DNA of 64,000 bases from Staphylococcus lugdunensis (GCF_002901705.1 NZ_PPPV01000016.1:297333-361332), one strand, 5' to 3'; numbered from the stretch's first letter, positions 24,875 through 35,473 are shown. The notes: a model not told the origin generated them from the sequence alone. Program-made: numbers and translations.

Positions 24875-25701
24875 CACACGAGCCACAAACTTTTCAATCA
24901 CCTAAATATAATTTAAGCACTAAGAGACAAAAGCAACGTGTGATTAAACGCTGGGTTATCGCCATCGTGGTTGCCCTCATTGTGATATGGGGATTTGCTG
25001 GTATGCCAGCCCTTGAATTGAAAAGCAAATCTGTAGAAATCTTAAAAGCAATTTTTTCAGGATTATTCCATCCAGATTTAGGATATATTTATATACCTGA
25101 AGGAGAAGATTTATTACGCGGTCTGCTAGAAACCTTTGCCATTGCTGTCATTGGTACTTTTATTGCGGCAATTATTTGTATTCCATTCGCATTTTTAGGA
25201 GCCAATAACTTAGTCAAACTACGACCAGTGACAGGCACAACGAAATTTATTTTAAGTGTTATTCGTGTCTTCCCTGAAATTGTCATGGCACTCATCTTTA
25301 TTAAAGCTGTAGGGCCTGGCTCCTTCTCTGGGGTTCTTGCTTTAGGTATTCACTCAGTTGGAATGCTAGGAAAACTCTTTGTAGAAGACATTGAAAGCTT
25401 AGATTTCACTTCTGTGGAGTCATTAAAGGCAAGCGGTGCTAATAAGACAAAGACATTAGTATTTGCTGTTATACCACAAATATTACCGTCATTTTTATCA
25501 TTAATTCTGTATCGTTTTGAGCTTAATTTGCGTTCAGCATCAATTTTAGGATTAATTGGTGCAGGCGGTATTGGTACACCATTAATCTTTGCTTTACAAA
25601 CACGATCTTGGGATCGTGTTGGAATCATTTTAATTGGCTTAGTGATAATGGTTGCGATTGTTGATTTAATCTCCGGCGCAATCCGTAAACGAATTGTATA
25701 A
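24871..25701 (+). CDS. phnE2: Phosphonate ABC transporter permease 2
   Basis: A 276-residue PhnE-family permease, partner of the previous gene, which it overlaps by four bases (ATGA). The coupling loop contains EDIESLDFTSVESLKASGA and the later GLIGAGGIGTPL matches the first permease. A basic N-terminal segment (STKRQKQRVIKRW) precedes the first helix, consistent with a cytoplasmic N-terminus. It ends the phn operon at a terminator of a family repeated elsewhere in this window. Confidence 0.9.
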   Translation: MTHEPQTFQSPKYNLSTKRQKQRVIKRWVIAIVVALIVIWGFAGMPALELKSKSVEILKAIFSGLFHPDLGYIYIPEGEDLLRGLLETFAIAVIGTFIAAIICIPFAFLGANNLVKLRPVTGTTKFILSVIRVFPEIVMALIFIKAVGPGSFSGVLALGIHSVGMLGKLFVEDIESLDFTSVESLKASGANKTKTLVFAVIPQILPSFLSLILYRFELNLRSASILGLIGAGGIGTPLIFALQTRSWDRVGIILIGLVIMVAIVDLISGAIRKRIV

Positions 25702-25748
25702 CTTAAAACATTGATCATATCAAGCTGGAACATAATTTCCAAGGTAAT

Positions 25749-25795
25749 AGCACAAAGATGGTTTAAAATTAAAAATCATCTTTGTGCTTTCTTTA
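25749..25795 (+). terminator. Terminator of the phn operon (AGCACAAAGATG family)
   Basis: Arms 25749-25764 and 25773-25788 pair, followed by TTCTTTA. The arm sequence AGCACAAAGATG and its complement recur at 31458 and 35508. Confidence 0.85.
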
Positions 25796-26156
25796 TATTT
25801 AATACTCCTTATTTTTAGGCTCTACGTCAAAATTGTTGGCTCACCTTCTTAGGGGACAGCTTCAGCTTGTCCTGTTCCCACAGGAGTCTCGCCAAAATAC
25901 GTCATATTTATATGTAATTTTACATCAACATACTTTTAAAAAATAAGGCATTTTCGTATAATTTAATAAATACCACTAAGCGAAATGAACGAAGACCCTG
26001 AAGACCCTTATGAATGATTGTAATAGGACGCAACATGTACTATTAATAAAAACTCAATTTGAATACATTCAAATGATATATGTATTTTGATGTTTCTTTT
26101 TTGTCCGAAACATTTTTCTATATCTATACATAAGTTTTAAATTCTTACAAAATAAG
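25796..26156. other. Intergenic region with repeat fragments
   Basis: From 25840 it holds GTTGGCTCACCTTCTTAGGGGACAG-type sequence related to 35570-35600, and near 25937 the words AATAAGGC and CATTTTCG...CGAAATG, resembling the hairpin at 13434. It looks like a mosaic of intergenic repeat pieces. No reading frame is visible. Confidence 0.45.
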
Positions 26157-26185
26157 TTGGAATTAGTATAAGTGTGCGTTATAAT
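26157..26185 (+). promoter_or_regulatory. Promoter of metY
   Basis: TTGGAA (26157-26162), 17 bp, TATAAT (26180-26185). The -35 overlaps GGAATT, the conserved half of CymR sites, which would suit a sulphur-regulated gene; the other half of the motif is weak. Confidence 0.6.
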
Positions 26186-26236
26186 AATGATGTTCTTAAT
26201 TATCTGAATATTCTAATAATAAATGGAGGTCCTTCT

Positions 26237-27517
26237 ATGACAAACCAAAATTGGCATTTTGAAACTCAAACGATACATGCCGGACAAGAGATTGACGATT
26301 TTTCAAAATCACGTGCAGTACCTATTTATCAAACATCTAGTTATGTCTTTGATAATACACAACATGCCCAAGATTTATTCGCATTAGCACAACCTGGCAA
26401 TATTTACACACGTATTATGAACCCAACCCAAAATGTATTCGAAGAACGCGTTGCAGCGCTTGAGGGTGGTATTGGCGCACTGGCTACATCGTCAGGCCAA
26501 GCTGCAATTACATTGGCATTATTAAATATTGTCAATGCTGGTGATGAAATCGTTGCTTCATCTAACCTTTACGGTGGTTCATACAACTTATTAAATGTCA
26601 CTTTTAAAAAGCTTGGCATTACGGTCCATTTTGTTGACCCTGACCACCCTGAAAACTTTGCAGCACAAATTAATGACAACACAAAAGCAATATATGCTGA
26701 AACGATGGGTAATCCTAAAATTGATGTATTAGATATTACAGCAGTCGCTGATGTCGCACACCAACATGGCATCCCACTAATTATTGATAATACATTCGCC
26801 TCACCATATTTATGCCGACCTTTTGAATTTGGTGCGGACATCGTGATACATTCAGCTACAAAATTTATTGGCGGTCATGGTACGTCTATTGGTGGTATTA
26901 TTGTAGATAGTGGCAAATTTAATTGGGACAATGGTAAATTCCCTGGTTTAGTTGAACCAGATGAAAGTTATCACGGTGTTTCTTATACAAAAGATGTAGG
27001 TGAAGCTGCTTATATTACAAAAGCACGTGTCCAACTTTTACGTGATTTAGGCTCAGCCGTATCACCTTACAATGTGCATGAATTCTTAATTGGTTTAGAG
27101 ACTTTGCATTTACGCATGGAACGTCACTCCGCAAATGCACTCAAAGTCGCACAATTTTTAGATCAACATCCTAAAGTAACTTGGGTAAATTATCCTGGTT
27201 TAGTTAATAACAAATATCATGCTTTGGCAGAAAAATATTTACCTAAAGGTCAAGGCGCCATCTTAACATTTGGTGTTGATGGTAGCGTTGAAGATATTTC
27301 ACGTTTTGTCGATGCATTAGATCTTTTCTCACTTTTAGCAAATGTGGGAGACTCTAAATCACTAGTTATTCATCCTGCAAGCACAACACATTTACAATTA
27401 TCTGAGGAAGAACAACGCAAGTCAGGCGTATTACCTGAAATGGTTCGTTTATCAATTGGCACTGAAAATGCTGATGATATTATTAATGATTTAGCACAAG
27501 CATTAGAAACCGTTTAA
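26237..27517 (+). CDS. metY: O-acetylhomoserine sulfhydrylase (aminocarboxypropyltransferase)
   Basis: A 426-residue PLP enzyme of the Cys/Met metabolism family. It matches MetY-type O-acetylhomoserine sulfhydrylases: N-terminal [10 protein letters not shown], the substrate/cofactor region YTRIMNPT, and the PLP lysine Lys209 in [12 protein letters not shown]. MetY forms homocysteine from O-acetylhomoserine and sulfide in the cytoplasm; a related cysteine-forming activity is also annotated for the family. Length about 426 fits MetY and is longer than cystathionine gamma-synthases (~380). The ATG at 26237 follows GGAGGT; the frame is open back to 26174. Monocistronic, with two terminators downstream. 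Confidence 0.9.
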   Translation: MTNQNWHFETQTIHAGQEIDDFSKSRAVPIYQTSSYVFDNTQHAQDLFALAQPGNIYTRIMNPTQNVFEERVAALEGGIGALATSSGQAAITLALLNIVNAGDEIVASSNLYGGSYNLLNVTFKKLGITVHFVDPDHPENFAAQINDNTKAIYAETMGNPKIDVLDITAVADVAHQHGIPLIIDNTFASPYLCRPFEFGADIVIHSATKFIGGHGTSIGGIIVDSGKFNWDNGKFPGLVEPDESYHGVSYTKDVGEAAYITKARVQLLRDLGSAVSPYNVHEFLIGLETLHLRMERHSANALKVAQFLDQHPKVTWVNYPGLVNNKYHALAEKYLPKGQGAILTFGVDGSVEDISRFVDALDLFSLLANVGDSKSLVIHPASTTHLQLSEEEQRKSGVLPEMVRLSIGTENADDIINDLAQALETV

Positions 27518-27529
27518 GCATTAAAATAT

Positions 27530-27582
27530 ACTAAGGTTATCTATTATAAACGTTTTTGCCATAGATAATCTTAGTTTTTCTA
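27530..27582 (+). terminator. Terminator of metY
   Basis: Arms ACTAAGGTTATCTAT (27530-27544) and complement (27561-27575) with one G-U pair, then a T run. Confidence 0.82.
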
Positions 27583-27622
27583 TTTATAATCTCTAAAAAT
27601 ATAATGTATAAGTTATATAAAA

Positions 27623-27675
27623 GACTCTCCAACACGTAAATTGCAAGAAATACACATGTTGGAGAGTCACTTTAA
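27623..27675 (+). terminator. Second hairpin downstream of metY
   Basis: GACTCTCCAACACGT pairs with ACATGTTGGAGAGTC (27623-27668). Its T-run is weak, so it may act as a backup terminator or as an mRNA end-stabilising hairpin. Confidence 0.6.
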
Positions 27676-27740
27676 ATTTGTTTTAATTTTATTTTAAATT
27701 GCCAAACGTCATTTAAGTACTTATCAAAAATAATATCTTT

Positions 27741-27888
27741 TTGAAATGCTTGATACATTTCTCTTTGTTGGGCCCACCCCAACTTGCGTTGTTCGCGGAA
27801 ATGCTTGTCGCATTTCTTTTTGTTGGGGCCCCACCCCAACTTGCTTTGCCTGGTGAATTTCTTCTCGAAATTTTCTTTGTTGGCCCCT
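27741..27888. repeat. STAR-type intergenic repeat element
   Basis: Three successive cores of the type TTTGTTGGGGCCC(A/C) at about 27763, 27821 and 27875, separated by ACCCCAACTTGC-type and GAAATGCTT-type words. This is the Staphylococcus aureus repeat (STAR) described for intergenic regions. It touches the stop codon of the lipoprotein gene at 27887. Confidence 0.85.
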
Positions 27889-28342
27889 ATTTGGTCATTT
27901 TGCTTTTTTCTTCGAAGCCTAGTTTTTTGAGGTATTTGACGCTGTTTTCCATGTTGACTTTGTGGTTGTTTTTGTCGTATGAAAATAAGTCGAAGTTGCG
28001 TTTTATTTTTTGGATATCTGCTTTGTTATAATCGATATCTACTTTTTCGTCTATTTTATCCCGCTCACTCGTTAAACGGTAGTCGACGCCTTTAGCATTT
28101 TCTAAAGCTTTGTGTTTCTTAAATAATGCTTTTCCTTCTTTTTCTGATAAGCCCATGTCATCATATTTTAAAGTGCTTATTGTTGATTGTGATATCACTT
28201 TATTATTTTTATAGGTTAATGAAGTAATGACATGCTTACCATCAATGTCCCCTTCATATGTCTTTGTGCGCTCTTTATCACATGCTGATAAAGTCACTAT
28301 TGTAATAACAACAATGGCTATCATTGCTATAAACTTCTTCAT
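27887..28342 (-). CDS. YehR/DUF1307-family lipoprotein
   Basis: A 151-residue lipoprotein. The signal peptide ends in the lipobox LSAC with Cys21 lipidated; the mature part starts DKERTKTYEGDIDGKH and is rich in lysine, as in DUF1307/YehR proteins, small lipoproteins of unknown function found in enteric and Gram-positive bacteria. It would face outward on the membrane. The ATG has GGTGAAGG upstream. The stop codon lies directly at the edge of the STAR repeat, so the last residues (EEKSKMTK) could be altered by repeat insertion; the family length suggests little is missing. Confidence 0.82.
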   Translation of the reverse strand: MKKFIAMIAIVVITIVTLSACDKERTKTYEGDIDGKHVITSLTYKNNKVISQSTISTLKYDDMGLSEKEGKALFKKHKALENAKGVDYRLTSERDKIDEKVDIDYNKADIQKIKRNFDLFSYDKNNHKVNMENSVKYLKKLGFEEKSKMTK

Positions 28343-28507
28343 ACCTTCACCTGCTCATTTTTAGTTTATTTTATTATACCACTATATAAAAAATTTAGAA
28401 CTTGTATGTAATGATTATTATGCATTTTTTGAAAATTCTATATACTTTTATTTTCTAAAACAAAACATGTTACAATGTAGTTATTCCAAGCTTAGGGGGT
28501 TATACAT

Positions 28508-29584
28508 ATGAAAGCGTCGATAGAATTATTAAAGACATTAACCGATGTTAATGGTATCGCTGGTCAAGAAATGCAAGTTAAAGAAACAATGAGAGATTAT
28601 CTAAACCCAATTAGTGATAGTATCATTGAAGATCATTTGGGTGGCATTTTTGGTAAAAGAGAAGCTACGTATGGAACTAAGTCGATTATGTTAGCAGGTC
28701 ATTTAGATGAAATTGGCTTTATTGTTACGAAAATTGATAATGAAGGCTTTATTAAGTTTCAACCCATTGGTGGCTGGTGGAGCCAAGTCATGCTATCGCA
28801 AAAAGTGACAATTACAACGGATCAAGGACAAGAAATACGAGGCATTATTGGTTCTAAACCGCCCCATGTCCTTGAAGCTGAAGAGCGTAAAAAGGCTGTT
28901 GATATTAAAGACATGTTTATTGATATTGGTGCACGCAGCCGTGAAGATGTTGAGCAGCATGGTATCGAAGTAGGAAATATGATTACGCCATATAGTGAAT
29001 TTGAAACATTAGCCAACAGTAAATATTTGACGGCCAAAGCATTTGATAATCGTTATGGCTGTGCTGTAGCAGTTGAAGTATTAAAAAACCTTAAAGATGA
29101 AAACCTTGGCATTAATCTGTACGCAGGTGCTACAGTCCAAGAAGAAGTAGGCTTACGTGGTGCTAAAGTGGCAGCTCAAACCATTAAACCCGATTTAGCT
29201 ATCGCAGTTGATGTATGTGTGCCTTATGATATTCCTGGTATGTCGGGTCAAACAAGTGAAACCGCACTAGGTAATGGTCCTGTAGTAATTATGATGGATG
29301 CCTCAAGCATAGCTCATCAAGGCTTACGTCAACATATTAAAGAAGTTGCGAAAAAGCATTATATCAGTGTTCAATGGGATACTACACCAGGTGGTGGTAC
29401 CGATGCCGGTAGTATTCACGTCGCAAATGAAGGCATTCCAACTATCACAATTGGTGTAGCCTTGCGTTACATGCATTCTAATGTCTCTGTTTTACATACA
29501 GATGATTATGAAAACTCAGTTCGACTTATTACTGAAATTGTTCGTTCTTTAAATGACGAGACCTATCAACAAATTGTGTGGTAA
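28508..29584 (+). CDS. M42-family aminopeptidase (FrvX/glutamyl aminopeptidase-like)
   Basis: A 358-residue cytoplasmic zinc/cobalt peptidase of family M42. Metal ligands and catalytic residues are visible in order: GHLDEIGF (His), KAFDNRYGCAV (bridging Asp), EEVGLRGAK (the Glu base and ligand), VDVCVPYD (Asp) and AL RYMHSN (His). The adjacent GGGTDAG motif is also conserved. These enzymes form large oligomers and remove N-terminal residues from peptides; annotated relatives include endoglucanase M, a historical misnaming. AGGGGG lies upstream of the start. It stands alone before the AbgT transporter, with a terminator in between. Confidence 0.9.
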   Translation: MKASIELLKTLTDVNGIAGQEMQVKETMRDYLNPISDSIIEDHLGGIFGKREATYGTKSIMLAGHLDEIGFIVTKIDNEGFIKFQPIGGWWSQVMLSQKVTITTDQGQEIRGIIGSKPPHVLEAEERKKAVDIKDMFIDIGARSREDVEQHGIEVGNMITPYSEFETLANSKYLTAKAFDNRYGCAVAVEVLKNLKDENLGINLYAGATVQEEVGLRGAKVAAQTIKPDLAIAVDVCVPYDIPGMSGQTSETALGNGPVVIMMDASSIAHQGLRQHIKEVAKKHYISVQWDTTPGGGTDAGSIHVANEGIPTITIGVALRYMHSNVSVLHTDDYENSVRLITEIVRSLNDETYQQIVW

Positions 29585-29596
29585 GTTACTTGGGTC

Positions 29597-29640
29597 AACA
29601 CGTTTGACATCCTCATACGCTGTCAGACGTGTTTTTTCTA
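29597..29640 (+). terminator. Terminator after the M42 peptidase
   Basis: AACACGTTTGACA (29597-29609) pairs with TGTCAGACGTGTT (29621-29633) with one G-U pair, then TTTTTCT. Confidence 0.85.
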
Positions 29641-29819
29641 AAGTCATCTTCTTTTATATTGTTCCAAAGACCAATCATCTTTTAAAAGATTAAAATTAAA
29701 TCATATTATTATGTGCTATTACACACGATAAGTAAAACAAATTATAAAATATCGGAATATTCGCTTATTTAGTTATTGTATTTGATATACTGGGTGTTAT
29801 CTTAAAGGAGGATGATGAC

Positions 29820-31367
29820 ATGCCCTCAAGTGTGAAACGTAAAGAGAAAGCATCGTTTATCACAAGATTTTTAAATGGCGTGGAATGGGTTGGAAATAAA
29901 CTTCCTGACCCTGCAGTGTTATTCTTTATGATGTGTGTACTATTAGCCGTAATGACTTGGGTCATTTCTTGGTTCAATGTATCAGTCAAACATCCTGGTA
30001 ATGGCCATACGATTCATATAAAAAGCATCATCAGTACTGACGGTATTGCTATGATTATGAATGATGCCATTAAGAACTTTTCAGAATTTCCTGCGCTTGG
30101 ACTCGTATTAGCTGTAATGATTGGTATTGGCGCAGCAGAAAAATCTGGCTACTTTGACAAGCTTTTAATATCAGTCGTTAATCATGCGTCTAAAAAGCTC
30201 ATCCTGCCAACAATTATATTTATCGGTATTATGGGCAGTATTGCTGGTGATGCAACGACCGTCATTTTACCACCCTTAGCTGCAATGTTATTCATTAAAA
30301 TTGGCTATCACCCTATTGCTGGTCTAGCCATGGCATATGCTTCTTCATTAGGTGGCTTTGGCGCAAACTTAATTATTGGCATGCAAGATGCATTAGTGTA
30401 TGCATTTACAAATCCAGCCACTAAAATTGTGACAGATAAAGTGAACACCAATGTTGCTATGAATTGGTACTTTATTGCCGCAAGCGTCTTTATGCTTATA
30501 CCTACGTTGTATTTTACAACAACAAAATTAGTAATACCGCACTTAGGTAAATACGATGATAGTAAGGCTGAGTTAGACGATACAGATCAACCTTCATCAA
30601 CGGTTACACCGATTGAACAACGTGCATTACGTTGGGCAAATATCTCATTTATCGTTCTAGTTGTCGCATTAATTATCTGCGCTATTCCTGAAGGCAGCTG
30701 GTTGCGTAATCCAAAGACAGGTAGTCTCATCGATAATTCGCCATTGATTAATGGCGTAGGATTAGTGATACTCGTCATTTTCCTGATTCCTGGTGTAATA
30801 TATGGCGTCCTTAGTAAACAAATCAAATCTACTAAAGATTTAGGAAAGATGATTTCTGATTCGTTAGCTACAATGAGTTCTTTTATTCTGATCGTGTTCT
30901 TTGCTGCACAATTGCTTGCTTTCTTAAAATGGAGTAATTTAGGTGTTATTGTGGCAGTTAAAGGCGCAAATTTATTACAAGGTCAACATGGTATCGTATT
31001 AATTATCGGTATTTTAATATTAAGCGGCTTGGTCAATATGGTGATTGGCAGTGCCTCTGCAAAATGGGGTATTCTGGCACCTATCTTTGTTCCGATGATG
31101 CTGTTAATTGGTTTTCATCCTGCGTTTACCCAGATGATTTATCGCGTTGGCGACTCTATTACCAATCCAATAACGCCAATGATGCCGTATATGCCTTTAC
31201 TACTAACATATGCGCAAAAATACGATAAAAATATGAAACTCGGCTCCTTATTATCTAGCCTGATGCCATACACAATTGTCCTTTCCATTGTATGGACGCT
31301 CTTCCTCATTATTTGGTATTTACTAGGCGTTCCAGTAGGTCCTGGAGGTCCAATAAAAGCAAATTAG
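29820..31367 (+). CDS. AbgT-family transporter
   Basis: A 515-residue membrane protein of the AbgT family, named after the E. coli p-aminobenzoyl-glutamate importer. About eleven to twelve hydrophobic segments are present; the family sequences NKLPDPAVLFFMM (residue ~25), GSIAGDATTVILPPLAA (~140) and DSITNPITPMMPYMPLLL (~440) are well preserved. Some family members export sulfonamides rather than import folate breakdown products, so direction and substrate are open. It follows an M42 peptidase that might cleave imported peptides or conjugates, but each gene has its own signals. AAAGGAGG precedes the ATG. Confidence 0.88.
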   Translation: MPSSVKRKEKASFITRFLNGVEWVGNKLPDPAVLFFMMCVLLAVMTWVISWFNVSVKHPGNGHTIHIKSIISTDGIAMIMNDAIKNFSEFPALGLVLAVMIGIGAAEKSGYFDKLLISVVNHASKKLILPTIIFIGIMGSIAGDATTVILPPLAAMLFIKIGYHPIAGLAMAYASSLGGFGANLIIGMQDALVYAFTNPATKIVTDKVNTNVAMNWYFIAASVFMLIPTLYFTTTKLVIPHLGKYDDSKAELDDTDQPSSTVTPIEQRALRWANISFIVLVVALIICAIPEGSWLRNPKTGSLIDNSPLINGVGLVILVIFLIPGVIYGVLSKQIKSTKDLGKMISDSLATMSSFILIVFFAAQLLAFLKWSNLGVIVAVKGANLLQGQHGIVLIIGILILSGLVNMVIGSASAKWGILAPIFVPMMLLIGFHPAFTQMIYRVGDSITNPITPMMPYMPLLLTYAQKYDKNMKLGSLLSSLMPYTIVLSIVWTLFLIIWYLLGVPVGPGGPIKAN

Positions 31368-31457
31368 CAGTATAATCAGTTTGGACATAAATATAGAAAA
31401 AATTCGATAAGCAAGTTGTCTCCTTAGCGAGCCCATAACACAAAGTATGGATGATCA

Positions 31458-31505
31458 AAAAAGCACAAAGACGATTTTTTATTTCAAATCATCTTTGTGC
31501 TTTTA
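31458..31505 (+). terminator. Terminator after the AbgT gene (AGCACAAAGATG family)
   Basis: Arms AAGCACAAAGACGATTT and its near complement (to 31503) with T-run. Upstream at 31403-31430 lies GCAAGTTGTCTCCTTAGCGAGCC, the inverted form of the GGCTCGCATTCTTAGAGGAC word that follows the sister terminator at 35508. The rest of the 31368-31676 gap holds only the ppx promoter region. Confidence 0.82.
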
Positions 31506-31676
31506 TTTGTTGCCCCACCTCATTTTCAATTTGAAAATAATTATTCCGAGAAAGATACAATGAAATTCAACTAAAATTCCCACTAATGTATTATAAAAAC
31601 AAGGATTTTAATGTAGAATAATAGTAAAGAGGGTAATCATAATTAATAGACTATCCAAAGGCAATAGGAGGATACA

Positions 31677-33215
31677 ATGGAAGAACGCATCGGCTTAATT
31701 GACATAGGATCTAACACAATTAGATTAGTCATTTTTAAATTTAGCAAAACAGCTGGCTTGAATGAAATACTAAACATTAAAACACCGGCAAGACTAAGTC
31801 AATACTTAACATCTAAAAAGGAAATGAGCAAAGACGGTATTAAAGTGCTCATTGAAGCGCTTAAAAGCTTTAAAAAAGTTGCGCAAGAATTTAACGTTAC
31901 CGAGTTACATCCGATTGCAACAGCAGCTATCCGTCAATCTAAAAATAAAAACGCCATCATCAAACAGGTCAAAAAAGAATTAAATATTGATATGAAAATC
32001 ATTCCAGAACTAGATGAAGCCTATTATGGCTTTTATGCCATCACACATACAACAGAAATTGCTAACGGTGTATCCGTTGATATTGGTGGTGGTTCAACCG
32101 AAGTAACATTATTTAAAGATAAGGAATTAGTTGAATCACATAGTTTTCCTTTTGGTGTCGTTACACTTACACGTATGTTTTTTGAAAATAAAGCGCACAA
32201 CAACAAATCAGCTATTAAAGATATGGAAAAATTCATCTCTTCACAATTTGATGAATTATCTTGGCTACAAGATAAAGAAGTAGCCCTTGTCGGTGTGGGT
32301 GGTTCTGCACGAAACGTGGCTCGTATTCATCAATCGGAACACTCCTATCCAATTGGTGGCGTACATAATTACACAATGTCTGATAATGATATTGAGGAAG
32401 TGCTAGATATCATACGCAAAAGTGACCGCGATGACTTAACTAATCTAGATGGACTGAGTCGTGACCGAGTTGATATTATTTTACCAGCTGTTTGCGTATT
32501 TAAAGCATTGTATAAAAAAGTAAACGCAACTCAATTTACATTTTCAAGAAATGGGTTACGTGAAGGCTACATCATTAAACAAATTCGTGACCGTTATACA
32601 GATGTTTTTGATAAATATAACGTTCGTAAAGAAGCTATCCATTTTCTTGCGAATGAATATCAAATTGAAGAAAGTAGCTCTGCGAGTCGACTTAAATTAG
32701 CTAAATCCCTATTATCACAGATCATGCAATATTCAGAGTTCAATTTAAGCGATAAAGAGCAACGATTGTTTGAAGAAGGCGCGTATATCTATTACTTAGG
32801 TAGCTTTATCGATTCAGATTCAAGCTCACCGCATAGCTATTATATTATTGCGAACTCAATGATTAATGGTTATACACATAAAGACCGTGTGAAACTAGCC
32901 CTACTTGCCAGCTTTAAAAATAAATCATTGCTAAAATTCTATTGTACTGAGACAAACTGGTTTGGAAATAAAGAGATCGATACCATTCAAATTCTTGGAG
33001 GCATTATTAAGTTTGTCAATGCACTCAATATTTCACACACAAGCTTTGTAGAAGATGTCTCATTGAAACCATTGAAAAAAGCTGAAGAAGATTTTGAACT
33101 CATCGTTTACCATAAAGGTGAACCTATTGCTGAAAAGTATCAGGCAATGCGCCAAAAAAAACATATAGAAAAAGTCTTAAAGGGTAAAGTTGCCATCACC
33201 TTTACAAAATATTAA
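31677..33215 (+). CDS. ppx: Exopolyphosphatase / guanosine pentaphosphatase family protein
   Basis: A 512-residue Ppx/GppA protein. The ASKHA-fold phosphate loops are visible: IGLIDIGSNTIRLVIF at the N-terminus and VSVDIGGGSTEVTLF near residue 125, with VALVGVGGSARNVAR around 200. The C-terminal HD-like region (about 320-500) corresponds to that of long Ppx enzymes. It removes terminal phosphates from polyphosphate and/or converts pppGpp to ppGpp in the cytoplasm. Ribosome site AGGAGGATACA fixes the start. It lies 92 bp before ppk on the same strand, so polyphosphate breakdown and synthesis are encoded side by side. Confidence 0.9.
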   Translation: MEERIGLIDIGSNTIRLVIFKFSKTAGLNEILNIKTPARLSQYLTSKKEMSKDGIKVLIEALKSFKKVAQEFNVTELHPIATAAIRQSKNKNAIIKQVKKELNIDMKIIPELDEAYYGFYAITHTTEIANGVSVDIGGGSTEVTLFKDKELVESHSFPFGVVTLTRMFFENKAHNNKSAIKDMEKFISSQFDELSWLQDKEVALVGVGGSARNVARIHQSEHSYPIGGVHNYTMSDNDIEEVLDIIRKSDRDDLTNLDGLSRDRVDIILPAVCVFKALYKKVNATQFTFSRNGLREGYIIKQIRDRYTDVFDKYNVRKEAIHFLANEYQIEESSSASRLKLAKSLLSQIMQYSEFNLSDKEQRLFEEGAYIYYLGSFIDSDSSSPHSYYIIANSMINGYTHKDRVKLALLASFKNKSLLKFYCTETNWFGNKEIDTIQILGGIIKFVNALNISHTSFVEDVSLKPLKKAEEDFELIVYHKGEPIAEKYQAMRQKKHIEKVLKGKVAITFTKY

Positions 33216-33307
33216 AACTCTTATGCTATCTTTATGTTAGGTAAAACTGCCATAGCACGTACGTATATAACAAAAATTATGACTAAACGACAAGGTGTGT
33301 ATAGACA

Positions 33308-35473
33308 ATGCAAAATCAATTGGGAGAAAATAACATCAATTTACCGCAGTATTACAACAATCGAGAACTTAGCTGGTTAGATTTTAACTATCGTGTATTA
33401 CAAGAAGCTTATGACGATAATAATCCTTTATTAGAAAAGTTAAATTTCATCTCTATCTTTAGCTCTAATTTAGATGAATTTTTTATGGTCCGGGTCGCTG
33501 GCTTAAAAGACCAAGTTAAAATGGGATATGATAAGCCTGAAAACAAAGCACAAATGACACCGCAAGAACAAGTTGATGCTATCCAAGAAAAGAATACCAC
33601 ATATGTTGATAAACAATATGAGCGCTATAATGAACTTATCGAAGAACTTCGACAATATGATATCGAAATGTCTCAACCTGAACAATTATCCAACCAACTA
33701 TTAACTCGTCTTGAACAAGAGTTTAAGACAACCATATTGCCTACGCTTACACCTTTAGGTATTGATGCATATCATCCATTTCCAAAATTAAATAATAAAA
33801 GCTTAAATATCTTCGTTGATATTGATACGGAAGATGCGATAAATTCTGCTATTGTTCAAATTCCGTCATTAATACCTAGGTTCATTACACTCAATGAAGG
33901 TACAAAACAATATGTATTAATGGTTGAAGATGTGATTACTTATTTCATCAATTATCTATTCACGGGATACGAAGTTTTAAATACGTTTACATTCCGTATT
34001 ACACGTAACGCCGATTTAACCATTCATGAGGATGGTGCTGAAGATTTACTTATCGAAATTGAACGTTTCTTGAAAGAACGTAAAAGTGGTTCAGCTGTGC
34101 GTTTAGAGGTTGACGGTCGCACCGCTAATTCAGACGATATTCCATGGCTCATTGATACGTTAGAAGTTGAGAACAATGACGTGTATTTTGTTAATGGACC
34201 ACTCGATTTAACATTTTTATTTGGTTTGGTAGACCATTTATCACACAAATTAAAATTCTTAACTTATGAGCAATATACACCACAAGTACCGCGTTCTTTA
34301 GGTACTAATAATATTTATGAATTAGCTTTAAAACGCGATATTTTCTTCCATCATCCTTATGAATCATTTCAACCGATTGTCGACTTTATTCGCGAAGCTG
34401 CAGATGATCCTGATACAATTGCGATTAAACAAACATTGTACCGCGTAAGTAAAGATTCACCAATTATTAAAAGTTTAAAAGAAGCTGCCGAAAAAGGTAA
34501 ACAAGTGACTGTACTTGTAGAATTAAAAGCGCGGTTTGATGAAGAAAATAATGTGCATTGGGCACGTATGTTAGAAGATGCTGGTTGTCATGTCATTTAT
34601 GGTATGACACACTTAAAAACACATAGTAAAATTGCACTTGTAGTAAAACGTACTCATGGAACATTAACTTCATTCGTACATTTAGGTACAGGTAACTATA
34701 ACGATAAAACAGCTAAACTCTATACAGATATGGGTATTATTACCACAAATAAAGAAATTGCGGAAGACGCGATTAATTTCTTTAATTATTTAAGTGGCTA
34801 TTCGGTTAAGCCCGTATATAACAAATTAATCGTGGCACCATTTGATATTCGTGATGTCTTTATCGACCGTATCGACAAAGAAATTAAAAGTCACCACGAA
34901 CATGGCAATGGCCATATTATCATGAAGATGAATTCATTAACTGATAAAGCGATCATCAAGAAATTGTTCGAAGCTTCTCAAGCAGGCGTTAAAATTCAGT
35001 TGATTATTCGTGGCATATGTTGTTTAAAACCTGGAATTCCTGGTATAAGTGAGAATATTGAAGTCGTTAGTATTGTAGGACGATTATTAGAACATTCTCG
35101 TATTTATTATTTCTATAATAATGGAGACCAACGTATTTATCTTTCTTCCGCTGACGTCATGACTCGGAATATGATTAAACGTGTTGAAATTTTATTCCCA
35201 GTTGAAGATAACGACATTGCCAAACGATTACTAGACTATATGAACTTACAATTATCAGACAATCAAAAGGGACGTTATCAAGATCAATATGGTCAATATC
35301 ACTATATTAAAAACGATATGTCACCTTTAAATTCACAAGCCTATTTAATGCAAAAAGCAATTAAATATGGTAAACAATTAAAAAAGCTCGCGTCCCAGCC
35401 TTCAGGAGTTCCCGTCGTTTCTAAGCGAGGCGCTGGTTGGGTTAAGAAACTCCGTGATACCTTTAAACGATAA
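33308..35473 (+). CDS. ppk: Polyphosphate kinase 1
   Basis: A 721-residue PPK1 that polymerises the gamma-phosphate of ATP into polyphosphate. The N-terminal domain begins [20 protein letters not shown], and the catalytic phospholipase-D-like halves contain [11 protein letters not shown] with His439 (equivalent to the autophosphorylated His435 of E. coli) and [10 protein letters not shown] with His596 (equivalent to His592). [14 protein letters not shown] near residue 365 is also a hallmark. Full length. The C-terminus is basic ([17 protein letters not shown]), as in firmicute PPKs. Downstream is a terminator of the AGCACAAAGATG family and a STAR-like repeat. Confidence 0.93.
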   Translation: MQNQLGENNINLPQYYNNRELSWLDFNYRVLQEAYDDNNPLLEKLNFISIFSSNLDEFFMVRVAGLKDQVKMGYDKPENKAQMTPQEQVDAIQEKNTTYVDKQYERYNELIEELRQYDIEMSQPEQLSNQLLTRLEQEFKTTILPTLTPLGIDAYHPFPKLNNKSLNIFVDIDTEDAINSAIVQIPSLIPRFITLNEGTKQYVLMVEDVITYFINYLFTGYEVLNTFTFRITRNADLTIHEDGAEDLLIEIERFLKERKSGSAVRLEVDGRTANSDDIPWLIDTLEVENNDVYFVNGPLDLTFLFGLVDHLSHKLKFLTYEQYTPQVPRSLGTNNIYELALKRDIFFHHPYESFQPIVDFIREAADDPDTIAIKQTLYRVSKDSPIIKSLKEAAEKGKQVTVLVELKARFDEENNVHWARMLEDAGCHVIYGMTHLKTHSKIALVVKRTHGTLTSFVHLGTGNYNDKTAKLYTDMGIITTNKEIAEDAINFFNYLSGYSVKPVYNKLIVAPFDIRDVFIDRIDKEIKSHHEHGNGHIIMKMNSLTDKAIIKKLFEASQAGVKIQLIIRGICCLKPGIPGISENIEVVSIVGRLLEHSRIYYFYNNGDQRIYLSSADVMTRNMIKRVEILFPVEDNDIAKRLLDYMNLQLSDNQKGRYQDQYGQYHYIKNDMSPLNSQAYLMQKAIKYGKQLKKLASQPSGVPVVSKRGAGWVKKLRDTFKR

